Source: Thauera sp. 2A1 (GTDB taxonomy: Bacteria; Pseudomonadota; Gammaproteobacteria; Burkholderiales; Rhodocyclaceae). From it: DNA of 64,000 bases. This document shows, piece by piece, positions 45,031-53,239 of this stretch (the stretch's first letter is position 1; each line of letters begins with the position of its first letter). The position numbers and the translations under genes are program-made. The notes under the pieces were generated by a model, which saw nothing but the letters and a program-made list of their open reading frames with translations, was not told the origin of the DNA and ran no database searches. The DNA lies in contig NZ_SSXV01000021.1 in assembly GCF_009469595.2 (NCBI RefSeq), positions 24,111 to 88,110 of the forward strand, read 5' to 3'.

Positions 45031-45279
45031 TCAGCGCTGCTTGTTGGCTTGAGACAGGACCGAGGCCGCCAGTTCTTTCGTCTCTTTGGCGTATCGGTCG
45101 CTGGCCAAAACGCGTGCGGCCTTGTCCTCCATCTGGGCACCAGTCTGTTTGTCGCCGCTGCGCTGAGACAGTGCCGAGGCGGCCAGACTCTTGGCCACTT
45201 GCGACGAACTGCTGCTTTGCAGCGTTTCCGACGCCAGCCGACCAATTCGTGAGGACGTCTGCTTTGTGTTCTTGGACAT
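45031..45279 (-). CDS. Hypothetical Ser/Ala/Lys-rich small protein
   Basis: 82 aa from the ATG at 45279 (MSKNTKQTSS), with AAAGGAG well placed upstream. It has two similar blocks, VAKSLAASALSQRSGDKQ and ETKELAASVLSQANKQR (both with LAAS-x-LSQ), hinting at an internal duplication. Known as an unnamed small gene type of genomic islands; function unknown. Follows the XRE/ImmA gene by 16 bp. Confidence 0.65.
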   Translation of the reverse strand: MSKNTKQTSSRIGRLASETLQSSSSSQVAKSLAASALSQRSGDKQTGAQMEDKAARVLASDRYAKETKELAASVLSQANKQR

Positions 45280-45295
45280 CGCTGCTCCTTTCACA

Positions 45296-46504
45296 TCAGG
45301 ATTTGGAGACGGGCCGGAATGGCACCACCTTATTGCCTTGGGCTGGTTGGTCATCAACCTGCTTCTGGGTTGCTTTCAGTCGCGCAAACTCCACGACATT
45401 GGTTTTGCCCTGGAAGTAGCCTTCAGGTAATCCGGCGAGTGCTTCCACGTCGCCCGCAGCCAGTCCGATGTGTCTCGGGATAGCGTCCAAAGGCATGACC
45501 TTCTCTTCGACCAACAGATCAATGGTGCGACGAAGCAGACGTGGCTGCTCTGGGCGACGATCCTCGTCTCCGGGCTCCGATTTCGCACCCCACCGAGCAG
45601 AGCGACGCTTGAAAAGCATCAGAGCACCATCTTCATCCAGCATCTCAAGTGCTTTGAGCCGCATGATGATCGCCGCTGCCGACACGCCCCAACGGCGCTT
45701 CAACAGCAACAAGTCATCCAGAGTCGGTGGCACACGAACTTCGCTGGCGAACGTTTCGGCGGGCAGCAAAAATGCGCCTGCGAAGCGGTGCGCCTGCTGC
45801 TCCATCAGTTTGTGGCGTGCGCTGTCAGTCGTGCGCTGAATGTGACGATGCAGAACAAGATGCCCGATTTCGTGGGCAAGGTCGAAGCGACTGCGGTAAC
45901 CATTGTCCTTGTCGGCGGACAGGAGAATCAACGGTCGGCCCAATACCTCGCTCCAAGCCGACAGTCCTTCAATCTGGGCAACGCCGGTTTCTTCCCGAAC
46001 GAGGATGACCCCAGCGCCTTCCACGGCCAGTGCCAAGTCTTGAATCGCCGAGCGGCCCAAACGCCACAGATCCCGGCATTCGCAGGCAGCCTTCTCGATG
46101 TCCTCGTTAGTGATCTGCTCCGGCTCGGTGTAATCACGAGAGGGCAAATTGACATCGGGGTAGTCAACGTACTCCATCAGGGCAGCCGCCACGTCCTGGG
46201 CCCACTCAAGGCGGGCCTCCAGCATGGCTCGTGCAGCGACGTGCGCTGACGCGTTGCTGCGAAAAAGCGGCAACGACAACTTCGCCCCGGGCGCACGCGT
46301 AAACCATTCCGGCGTGACGTTGACCACGCCAGCAAGGCGTTCAAGCGCGTCACGCTCGGGGGCTTGCGTTCCTGCGCGCCACTTACTGACGGTCGCCGGA
46401 GACACGTCGACCATTGAGGCCAGCTGGACTTGAGTCAGACGACGGGCCGCAAGAATTTGGCTAAGTCGATCTTTCTGAAATCCTTGTACACCACCCCTAC
46501 TCAT
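45296..46504 (-). CDS. XRE helix-turn-helix / ImmA-IrrE metallopeptidase fusion
   Basis: 402 aa. An N-terminal XRE HTH (about 12-68: RLTQVQLASMVDVSPATVSK) is followed by a COG2856 zinc-peptidase domain with HEIGHLVLH at about 213-221 and QAHRFAGAFLLP. This is the ImmA/IrrE architecture: a DNA-binding repressor fused to its protease. The usual role is derepression of a mobile element or stress genes on a signal, sometimes as the antitoxin of a toxin pair. It overlaps the upstream gene by 4 bp, so that gene is its likely partner. Confidence 0.9.
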   Translation of the reverse strand: MSRGGVQGFQKDRLSQILAARRLTQVQLASMVDVSPATVSKWRAGTQAPERDALERLAGVVNVTPEWFTRAPGAKLSLPLFRSNASAHVAARAMLEARLEWAQDVAAALMEYVDYPDVNLPSRDYTEPEQITNEDIEKAACECRDLWRLGRSAIQDLALAVEGAGVILVREETGVAQIEGLSAWSEVLGRPLILLSADKDNGYRSRFDLAHEIGHLVLHRHIQRTTDSARHKLMEQQAHRFAGAFLLPAETFASEVRVPPTLDDLLLLKRRWGVSAAAIIMRLKALEMLDEDGALMLFKRRSARWGAKSEPGDEDRRPEQPRLLRRTIDLLVEEKVMPLDAIPRHIGLAAGDVEALAGLPEGYFQGKTNVVEFARLKATQKQVDDQPAQGNKVVPFRPVSKS

Positions 46505-47172
46505 GATCCTGTTCCGTCTTTGTCTTGTTGTTTGCCAATGTTCTTCTTCAGCTTCGGCACAGCCAAATCGTCCTGGCCTGCTGTCGGCTGCTGGTCGTAG
46601 TGCTTGATGAATGCGTCAATGGGTTCCCGGAAAAGCCAGCCTTGCATGTGGCGATCTGGAACCGCGATTTCGATGGAGACGGGTGTGTCCGGCTGGCTGT
46701 GCAGCGATCCTGCAAAGCAGGCCACGACGAACACAACCGCTTGGGATGGCTCCACGTAGCCTGAAAAGAGTCCGGGTTGAACCAGCGGCTCGATGGCTGC
46801 GTTCGCCAGGGACATCTGTTTTCGGGTTTCGCTACGCCGCCCGCTGTTCCAGACCCCATACTTGGTGTTGAACCGTGCCAAGGTGAATATCCCAGACCGG
46901 CCTGTGACGATCTGATTGCCGCGTAGCGGTGAGGGAGATGCGTCTGCAACGGCGAGAGCGCGATGGAAGGACTCGTTCATATGGAAGTGGCGCAACTGCC
47001 CCACCACGCTGGGCAAGTGCCCGTCATCCATCCCTCGCGCCGCAGCATAGGCACGTTGAGCGCCGACCAGCTTGGCTTCTTCGAGGCCCATGACAAGCTC
47101 ACGCGGGATATTCCTCACAAGCAGGTCATGGATCGTTTCTTGGTTCGGCTGGGCCATTGGCAACTCCGTCAT
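46501..47172 (-). CDS. Unknown partner of the XRE/ImmA protein
   Basis: 223 aa (or 218 from an ATG at 47157). No family recognised by eye. Segments GVWNSGRRSETRKQMS and PVSIEIAVPDRHMQGWLFREP look like a folded soluble protein, with a Lys/Gln-rich tail. It comes first in a two-gene operon with XRE/ImmA. By analogy to toxin/ImmA pairs it might be an effector controlled by that repressor, but nothing in the sequence proves toxicity. Confidence 0.7.
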   Translation of the reverse strand: MTELPMAQPNQETIHDLLVRNIPRELVMGLEEAKLVGAQRAYAAARGMDDGHLPSVVGQLRHFHMNESFHRALAVADASPSPLRGNQIVTGRSGIFTLARFNTKYGVWNSGRRSETRKQMSLANAAIEPLVQPGLFSGYVEPSQAVVFVVACFAGSLHSQPDTPVSIEIAVPDRHMQGWLFREPIDAFIKHYDQQPTAGQDDLAVPKLKKNIGKQQDKDGTGS

Positions 47173-47181
47173 CGTATTTCG

Positions 47182-47218
47182 TTCAAGCGGATTCTATCAT
47201 CAAATAATTTCGCTTAAA
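47182..47218 (-). promoter_or_regulatory. Promoter with inverted repeat for the XRE/ImmA operon
   Basis: TTCAAGCG (47182-47189) and CGCTTAAA (47211-47218) form an imperfect inverted repeat (7 of 8). Between them, on the minus strand, TGATAGAAT is an extended -10 (47191-47199). An operator bridging its own promoter fits autorepression by the XRE domain. The -35 is poor. Confidence 0.5.
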
Positions 47219-47324
47219 AGGTTTTCGTGTAGGGGATGCTGCGATTGAAGCGGCCACACCCCCGATTTGTAGCGCGCCCAGCGGATCGTTTGCCAACAGC
47301 GATAACGGGAGAACGTGGGCTAAA

Positions 47325-47372
47325 TGTTTCGTTTTGTCTTCCAGAAGTTGCATTCGACGAAATAACGGAACA
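47325..47372 (+). promoter_or_regulatory. Candidate AbiEi operator
   Basis: TGTTTCGTTTTGTC (47325-47338) and GACGAAATAACGGAACA (47356-47372) are imperfect inverted copies (11 of 14 aligned bases), ending 10 bp before the abiEi start. AbiEi antitoxins of type IV systems bind inverted repeats in their own promoter, so this is a fitting place for the site. Confidence 0.5.
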
Positions 47373-47382
47373 TACTCCACCC

Positions 47383-47988
47383 ATGCTCTCCAGTACCCAC
47401 AATCAACGCGTCCTCGATCTGGCCAGCCAGAAGGGGCTACTGCGCGCCAGCGATCTGGACGCCATCAGTGCGCCGCGGGTCGTTCTGACGCGCCTGACCG
47501 CTGCGGGTCTACTAGAGAAGGTGGGGCGTGGCCTGTACCGTCTGCCGGATGCACAGGTTTCGGAATTCGAGAGCCTTGGCACCATCGCCACCAAGGTACC
47601 TCAAGCGGTGTTCTGCCTGCTTACGGCGCTGCAGTTTCATGAGCTGACCACACAGCTGCCGCGTCAGATCTGGATCGCCATGCCTCGGGGCAGCCACCCG
47701 CCCCGGGTCGACTACCCGCCCGTCAAGATGGTGCAGTTCACGGGTGATGCCTACTCGGCAGGGATTGAGGAAGTCGAACGCGACGGTGTCAGGCTCCGGG
47801 TGTACGGCGTGGCCAAGACCGTGGCGGACTGCTTCAAGCACCGCAACAAGATCGGGCTGGATGTGGCGCTTGAGGCGCTGAAGGACGCCCGGGCGCGCAG
47901 CAAAGCCTCCGTCGACGACATCTGGCGTTTCGCCAAGATATGCCGCGTGGCCAATGTGATGCGACCCTATCTGGAGAGTGTCGGATGA
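47383..47988 (+). CDS. abiEi: AbiEi-type antitoxin (type IV toxin-antitoxin)
   Basis: 201 aa. The N-terminal winged helix (about 5-55: NQRVLDLASQKGLLRASDL, LTRLTAAGLLEKVGRGLYRL) is the AbiEi_4-type domain, and the C-terminal domain contains VYGVAKTVADCFKHRNKIG, the family hallmark. It represses the operon and counters the AbiEii toxin without binding it. Overlaps abiEii by 4 bp (ATGA). Confidence 0.92.
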   Translation: MLSSTHNQRVLDLASQKGLLRASDLDAISAPRVVLTRLTAAGLLEKVGRGLYRLPDAQVSEFESLGTIATKVPQAVFCLLTALQFHELTTQLPRQIWIAMPRGSHPPRVDYPPVKMVQFTGDAYSAGIEEVERDGVRLRVYGVAKTVADCFKHRNKIGLDVALEALKDARARSKASVDDIWRFAKICRVANVMRPYLESVG

Positions 47989-48848
47989 GTGCGGCTACCC
48001 CAAATGTCGCGGCATCCGTCCGTGCGCGTCTGCTCAATGTCGCCAAGGCGCAAGGCGTCGATTTCAATCAGGTGCTGGTGCGCTTCGCCTTGGAGCGCAT
48101 CCTCTACCGGCTGACCCAGTCGCCGCACGCGGACCGCTTTCTGCTCAAAGGTGCGCTGCTGTTCACGCTCTGGTACGACATGCCACACCGGGCCACACGC
48201 GATGCCGACCTCTTGGGTTTCGGTGCCAGTGATCTGGAGTCAGTGGCCCAAGTATTCCGGGACATCGCAGCTGTACCAGTCGACGACGGCATTGTGTTCG
48301 ACCCAGCCTCCGTCACGGTCGAGGAGATCCGCAAGGAAGCTGGCTACGGTGGCGTTCGCGTGATGATTGCAGGCGACCTGGCCAGAGCACGCTGCAAGAC
48401 CCAAATCGATGTCGGCTTCGGCGACGCCGTCACCCCTGCGCCTGTTGATTCGGTCTACCCAGTACTGCTGGAGGAAATGCCCGCGCCACGGCTGCGGGCC
48501 TACCCAACGTACACCGTCATCGCAGAAAAGCTCCACGCCATCGCGTTGCTGGGCATGACCAACAGCCGCTTGAAGGACTACTTCGATCTGTCTGTGCTGT
48601 TGGAACGAGAAACTCTGGACACTGATCTGCTGGCCCAGGCGATCAAGGCCACGTTCGAAAGACGGGGCATGGCGCTTCCTGATGCGCTGCCAGTCGGCCT
48701 GACGGACGAGTTTGCGCACGACGCTTCGCGCCAGGCGCTGTGGCTGGCATTTCTCAAGAAGAACGAACTTCCGCCAGAACCCTTGGCCGCCATCGTTGGC
48801 CGCTTGAGCGTGGCATTGGCACCCGCGTTGAACACCGTCGCTCGTTGA
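47985..48848 (+). CDS. abiEii: AbiEii/AbiGii-type nucleotidyltransferase toxin
   Basis: 287 aa DNA-polymerase-beta-fold enzyme. FLLKGALLFTLWYD and RATRDADLLGFG hold the GS/DxD-type motifs; KTQIDVGFGDAV gives the third acidic residue, and VIAEKLHAI and RLKDYFDLSVL are typical of the family. Well-studied relatives transfer nucleotides to tRNA acceptor stems and stop growth, giving phage abortive infection. All key residues appear intact, so the pair is probably functional. Confidence 0.92.
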   Translation: MSAATPNVAASVRARLLNVAKAQGVDFNQVLVRFALERILYRLTQSPHADRFLLKGALLFTLWYDMPHRATRDADLLGFGASDLESVAQVFRDIAAVPVDDGIVFDPASVTVEEIRKEAGYGGVRVMIAGDLARARCKTQIDVGFGDAVTPAPVDSVYPVLLEEMPAPRLRAYPTYTVIAEKLHAIALLGMTNSRLKDYFDLSVLLERETLDTDLLAQAIKATFERRGMALPDALPVGLTDEFAHDASRQALWLAFLKKNELPPEPLAAIVGRLSVALAPALNTVAR

Positions 48849-48918
48849 ATATCCCTTCATAGGGCAGCCGCTTCGCGCCCTTCGCCACGGTCAGTGGCGG
48901 TCTCCATACGGACTTTGC

Positions 48919-49398
48919 ATGGAGACCACGATGACTACTCGACTTTGCGCACACTGCGGCCACCCCTTCGAACCCCGCCCACAGGTTCCCGACCAAGCGT
49001 TCTGCTCCGCCCCTGAATGCCAGCGGGCTCGCAAGCGCGACTGGCAGCGGGCAAAACTCCAATCCGATCCTGACTACCGCATCAATCAGCAGGCGGCCCA
49101 ACGCGCGTGGTCACAGCGCAATCACGACTATTGGCGCAATCACCGAGACGAACAACAGGCCAATGGCGATCAAGGGGAACAACCTACCGCCGCCCATCGG
49201 CAGGCAGTCATCGATCCTGTAAAGATGGACGTGTCAGCGCTGCCTTCCGGCATCTACCGGATCACAAGACGTCCGGAATTTCCCAATGGAACACCGGGCT
49301 CTTGGGTAGTTGAAATCACGCTGCTGTGCGAAACCTGTGAATGCAAGATGGATGCGTCAAGAGATGACTTGATCGACACCCGGGGAATACAGCCTTAA
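48919..49398 (+). CDS. Zinc-ribbon-like hypothetical protein of the recombinase module
   Basis: 159 aa (alternative ATG at 48931). The N-terminus CAHCGHPF ... FCSAPECQRARKRDWQRAK is a Cys-rich, then strongly basic element, like small DNA-binding zinc fingers. A second pair, CETCEC, lies near the C-terminus. No named family. It sits 148 bp before the serine-recombinase gene on the same strand and I consider it part of that module. Role unknown. Confidence 0.65.
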   Translation: METTMTTRLCAHCGHPFEPRPQVPDQAFCSAPECQRARKRDWQRAKLQSDPDYRINQQAAQRAWSQRNHDYWRNHRDEQQANGDQGEQPTAAHRQAVIDPVKMDVSALPSGIYRITRRPEFPNGTPGSWVVEITLLCETCECKMDASRDDLIDTRGIQP

Positions 49399-49546
49399 CT
49401 TCAAGCCCAAATGGGCTCTCGATCATCCTGGATGGCAACAATTTCAACCATGTGCATTCCGGCCGCGCATTGCAGGCCACGTGTATGCCAATGAGGTGAA
49501 AGGCAGGCCCGAGAGCAAGTTCACACAACATAAAGTGATCGGGTCT

Positions 49547-51112
49547 ATGCAGGCAGAAGAGTTCTCCATTCCGGGGGCGGATCAGCCACCGACATTTCGG
49601 GCCGCCGAGTACGTGCGGATGTCGACCGAGCACCAGCAGTATTCGACGGAAAACCAAGCCGACAAGATCCGCGAGTACGCGGCTCGGCGCAACATCGAAA
49701 TCGTTCGCACCTATGCCGACGAGGGCAAGAGCGGCTTGCGCATCGATGGGCGGCGAGCGCTGCAGCAACTGATCAAGGACGTCGAGGCAGGCATCGCGGA
49801 CTTCCAGATCATTCTCGTCTACGACGTCAGCCGCTGGGGCCGGTTTCAGGATGCCGATGAGAGCGCCTATTACGAATACATTTGCCGCCGCGCCGGAATC
49901 CAGGTCGCGTACTGCGCAGAGCAGTTCGAAAACGACGGCTCGCCTGTGTCGACCATCGTCAAGGGCGTCAAGCGTGCGATGGCTGGCGAATACAGCCGGG
50001 AGTTGTCGGCCAAGGTGTTTGCCGGGCAGTGCCGCCTGATCGAGTTGGGTTTCCGCCAGGGTGGCCCGGCTGGCTATGGGCTGCGACGTGTGCTGATCGA
50101 TCAGTCCGGCACGCTCAAAGGTGAATTGGCTCGCGGCGAGCACAAGAGCCTGCAAACCGACCGTGTCATTCTTCAGCCGGGACCGGATGATGAGGTCGCC
50201 GTGGTCAACCAGATCTACCGCTGGTTTGTCACCGACAACCTGACGGAGCTGGACATTGCCGAACGGCTGAACGCACAAGGAACGCGCACTGACCTTGGGC
50301 GGGATTGGACGCGAGCAACCGTCCGCGAGGTACTGTCCAACGAGAAATACATCGGCAACAACATCTACAACAGGCGGTCTTTCAAGCTCAAGAAGCACCG
50401 GGTGGTTAACAGCCCCGACATGTGGATCAAGAAGGAAGGTGCGTTCGAGGGCATCGTGCCGCCGGAGCTCTTCTACACGGCGCAGGGCATCTTGCGCGCA
50501 AGGGCACATCGCTACAGCGACGAGGAGTTGATCGAGAAGCTGCGCAATCTGTACCAGCGCCACGGGTACCTCTCCGGCCTGATCATCGATGAGGCAGATG
50601 GCATGCCGTCTGCGGCGGCCTATGCACATCGATTCGGCAGTTTGGTTCGCGCCTACCAGGCGGTGGGCTTCACTCCGGATCGCGACTACCAGTATCTGGA
50701 GGTGAATCAGTTTCTGCGCAGACTGCATCCAGAGATCGTCAGCCAGACCGAACGCACGATTGCCGAGGTCGGCGGCAACGTCGAACGTGACCCGGCCACC
50801 GACCTTCTCACGGTGAATCGCGAGTTCACCGTTTCACTGGTGCTGGCGCGGTGCCAATTGCTCGACAACGGGCGACGGCGCTGGAAGGTGCGCTTCGACA
50901 CCAGCCTCGCGCCCGACATCACGGTGGCCGTTCGGCTGGACGACAGCAACCAGGCTGCCCTGGACTACTACCTGCTGCCGCGACTGGACTTCGGTCAGGC
51001 ACGCATCCATTTAGCCGACCACAACGGCATCGAGTTTGAGTGCTATCGCTTCGACAGTCTGGACTACCTCTACGGCATGGCGCGGCGCATCCGCATACGG
51101 AGGGCCGCATGA
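49547..51112 (+). CDS. Large serine recombinase
   Basis: About 521 aa from the ATG at 49547; a GTG at 49481 would add 22 residues. The resolvase domain begins EYVRMSTEHQQYSTENQ with catalytic Ser26 and has VYDVSRWGRFQDADE. The PF07508 recombinase domain follows (GPAGYGLRRVL, REVLSNEKYIGNNIYN). No C-terminal zinc-ribbon Cys cluster is visible. It overlaps the ParB-like gene (ATGA), so a recombinase made together with ParB-type proteins is implied. No attachment site could be identified around it. Confidence 0.85.
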   Translation: MQAEEFSIPGADQPPTFRAAEYVRMSTEHQQYSTENQADKIREYAARRNIEIVRTYADEGKSGLRIDGRRALQQLIKDVEAGIADFQIILVYDVSRWGRFQDADESAYYEYICRRAGIQVAYCAEQFENDGSPVSTIVKGVKRAMAGEYSRELSAKVFAGQCRLIELGFRQGGPAGYGLRRVLIDQSGTLKGELARGEHKSLQTDRVILQPGPDDEVAVVNQIYRWFVTDNLTELDIAERLNAQGTRTDLGRDWTRATVREVLSNEKYIGNNIYNRRSFKLKKHRVVNSPDMWIKKEGAFEGIVPPELFYTAQGILRARAHRYSDEELIEKLRNLYQRHGYLSGLIIDEADGMPSAAAYAHRFGSLVRAYQAVGFTPDRDYQYLEVNQFLRRLHPEIVSQTERTIAEVGGNVERDPATDLLTVNREFTVSLVLARCQLLDNGRRRWKVRFDTSLAPDITVAVRLDDSNQAALDYYLLPRLDFGQARIHLADHNGIEFECYRFDSLDYLYGMARRIRIRRAA

Positions 51113-52020
51113 GTCAAGACAAAGAGCATCGGCATTCGGAGTTGCGGATGATTCCGCTCAACCGGATTGAGGTTCTCAACCCCCGCGAGCGCAACAGCCG
51201 GGTCTTCGAGCAGATCGTCGGCAACATCCAGAACATTGGCCTGAAAAAGCCAATCATCGTGACGCCGCGTCCAGGGAGCAATGGCGAGCACTATCTCCTC
51301 ATCTGCGGCGAGGGGCGGTTCAAGGCCTTCAAGACGCTCGGGCATCAAGAGATCCCGGCAATGGTGATTAACGTCGATGACGAATCGGCCTTCATCATGA
51401 GCCTCACCGAGAACATCGCCCGGCGAAAGTTCAGCCCGTTGGAATTGCTGTCCGGCATCGAGCAGCTGCGGGATCAGGGCTACGACAAGAAGTCCATTGC
51501 CCAGAAAACAGGCCTGAGTCCGGAGTACGTGCAGGGCATCCTGCAGTTGCTGCAGAACGGTGAGCAACGACTGCTGATGGCCGTCGGCAGCGGGCGCATC
51601 CCCCTCAATGCGGCGATCACCATCGCAGGCGCGGGCAGCGACGAGAAAGCCATTCAAGCCGCATTGCAAGATGCCTACGAAACTGGAAAGCTGCGTGGCA
51701 GCCAGTTGATCCAAGCCCGTCGTGTGATCGAACGTCGCCGCACCCAAGGCAAGTCCATCGGCGGCAGGATGACCTCCCGCAAGACCAATGAGGATGTCAC
51801 CACGTCCAGCCTGGTGAGGAACTACCAGCGCGAAGTCGAGCGACAAAAGCTGCTGGTCAGGAAAGCAGAGACCGCTCAACGCAACTTGCTGTTCATTGTC
51901 GGGGCCCTGCGCCAACTGCTGGCCGACGAGAATTTCACCACCCTGCTGCGCGCGGAGGGGCTGGACACACTGCCCCAGTATCTGGCGGAGCGGGTCTGGG
52001 CTCGAGGGAGCGGCGCATGA
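51109..52020 (+). CDS. ParB/Spo0J-like DNA-binding protein
   Basis: 303 aa. The ParB N-terminal (CTPase-type) domain is at about 14-110: NPRERNSRVFEQIVGNI, GEGRFKAFKTLG, TENIARRKFSPLE; an HTH follows (KKSIAQKTGLSPEYVQGIL). No ParA-like ATPase is next to it, unlike true partition operons, so it is more likely a specificity or regulatory factor for the recombinase or for defence. Overlaps both neighbours by 4 bp. Confidence 0.85.
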   Translation: MSQDKEHRHSELRMIPLNRIEVLNPRERNSRVFEQIVGNIQNIGLKKPIIVTPRPGSNGEHYLLICGEGRFKAFKTLGHQEIPAMVINVDDESAFIMSLTENIARRKFSPLELLSGIEQLRDQGYDKKSIAQKTGLSPEYVQGILQLLQNGEQRLLMAVGSGRIPLNAAITIAGAGSDEKAIQAALQDAYETGKLRGSQLIQARRVIERRRTQGKSIGGRMTSRKTNEDVTTSSLVRNYQREVERQKLLVRKAETAQRNLLFIVGALRQLLADENFTTLLRAEGLDTLPQYLAERVWARGSGA

Positions 52021-52895
52021 GCAAACTGCCCTTGGGCTTCGTTCCGGAGCCATTGGTTCTGTCCCTCTCTTCCGTCCTGCCCTCGCGTAAGACGCCAGAA
52101 GGCTTGCTTGCCTCACGGAAATTCAAGCAGATCACCGCATCTATTGAGGCGGTCGGGCTGATCGAACCCCTGTCGGTGGGAAAGCCCAACCGCGAGGGGC
52201 AGCACATCTTGCTGGACGGGCACACACGACTGGTCGCGCTGAAACAACTGGGCTTCGACAAGGCTCCCTGCCTGGTGGCCACGGATGACGAAAGCTACAC
52301 CTACAACAACCGGATCAATCGCCTCTCCAGCATTCAGGAGCACCTCATGATCCGTCGCGCTGTCGAACGGGGCGTCACCCCGGAAAAGCTGGCGAAGGCC
52401 TTGGACGTGGACATCAGCCACATCATCAAGAAGCTAAACCTGCTGGAAGGGATCTGCCCGGAGGCCGCCGAGTTGCTGCGGGACCAGACGTTTTCGGCAA
52501 ACCTTGGTGCGGTGCTGCGTAAGCTCAAGCCGACGCGTCAGGTTGAGTGCGTCGAACTGATGGTCAGCGCCAACAACATTACGGTCGCCTATGCCCAAGC
52601 CTTGGTTGCGGCGACACCCAGCAACTTGCTCGTCGGTGAGACCAAGCCCAAGAAGATGACCGGCGTCAGCGCCGACCAGATGGCCAAGATGGAGAGGGAG
52701 ATGGGCAACCTCCAAGAGCAGTTCAAGCTCGCCGAGCAAACCTACGGTCAGGACATCCTCAACCTGGTGCTGGCCAAGGGCTATCTCGCCAAGCTCATGG
52801 CCAACGAAGCCATTCTGCGTCACTTGACGAGGAATCACCCTGACGTGCTGAACGAGTTTGACAGCATCGTTCGTATGGTGACGCTGGACAAGTGA
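52017..52895 (+). CDS. RepB/ParB-like protein
   Basis: 292 aa. The ParB-like N-terminal domain has ILLDGHTRLVALKQLG; an HTH follows (TPEKLAKALDVDISHIIKKL). The C-terminal half resembles the RepB partition-protein C-terminal domain family (PF07506). The operon recombinase-ParB-RepB with 4-bp overlaps looks like one functional unit. It is not accompanied by an ATPase or a replication initiator. Confidence 0.8.
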   Translation: MSKLPLGFVPEPLVLSLSSVLPSRKTPEGLLASRKFKQITASIEAVGLIEPLSVGKPNREGQHILLDGHTRLVALKQLGFDKAPCLVATDDESYTYNNRINRLSSIQEHLMIRRAVERGVTPEKLAKALDVDISHIIKKLNLLEGICPEAAELLRDQTFSANLGAVLRKLKPTRQVECVELMVSANNITVAYAQALVAATPSNLLVGETKPKKMTGVSADQMAKMEREMGNLQEQFKLAEQTYGQDILNLVLAKGYLAKLMANEAILRHLTRNHPDVLNEFDSIVRMVTLDK

Positions 52896-52971
52896 ATGGC
52901 ACGTACTCAGAAATGGTGAGCCAAATCCTTCCTGCCAGAAGGTCGTAGTGCTGCCCGTGTGGGCGATACGT

Positions 52972-53037
52972 TGTTCTTTAACAATCTGGATATATCAGGG
53001 TCATCACCCCTGAGGCGGACGTCCCTTTTTCGTCCGC
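52972..53037 (+). promoter_or_regulatory. boxA-like antitermination element with two hairpins
   Basis: TGTTCTTTAACA (52972-52983) matches the rRNA-leader boxA consensus (TGYTCTTTAACA). Two hairpins follow: CAGGG / CCCTG (52996-53012) and GCGGACG / CGTCCGC (53015-53037). They lie 77 bp after the RepB-like gene in a 344-bp gap with no other gene of size. A processive antitermination leader is the obvious reading, but nothing long on the plus strand follows. Confidence 0.5.
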
Positions 53038-53048
53038 GACCAGGAGCG

Positions 53049-53102
53049 ATGGCCGACAGGCTCGCCGCTGGCCTGCCCATTCGTAGACGGGCGTACGGAT
53101 GA
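53049..53102 (+). CDS. Possible leader peptide after the boxA element
   Basis: A 17-codon frame MADRLAAGLPIRRRAYG has AGGAG four bases upstream of its ATG, just behind the boxA and hairpins. The ribosome-binding site is better than for most genes here, but short frames arise by chance; no homologue is known to me. The rest of the gap, 53103-53239, shows nothing recognisable. Confidence 0.3.
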   Translation: MADRLAAGLPIRRRAYG

Positions 53103-53239
53103 GCGAACAGCGGCACCTATCCAGGGTGCTTTCATCCGATTCATTCGCCATAACGACTGCAAGTAGTTAGGCCAGATGCAGCAACTACGGTACTACGGCG
53201 ATGTGCATCGGGCAATGCCCAACGCACCACAGACCTTGA

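Noticed and set aside
47183..47402. Minus-strand short frames in the abiEi/XRE-operon spacer
   Set aside because: They overlap the two candidate operators and promoters and have no protein-like features.
51109..52895. Plasmid partition locus
   Set aside because: Two ParB/RepB-like genes but no ParA ATPase, origin or replication gene nearby.
52907..53116. Minus-strand frame of 69 codons downstream of jetD
   Set aside because: It runs through the boxA and both hairpins, has no recognisable motif and no clear ribosome-binding site.
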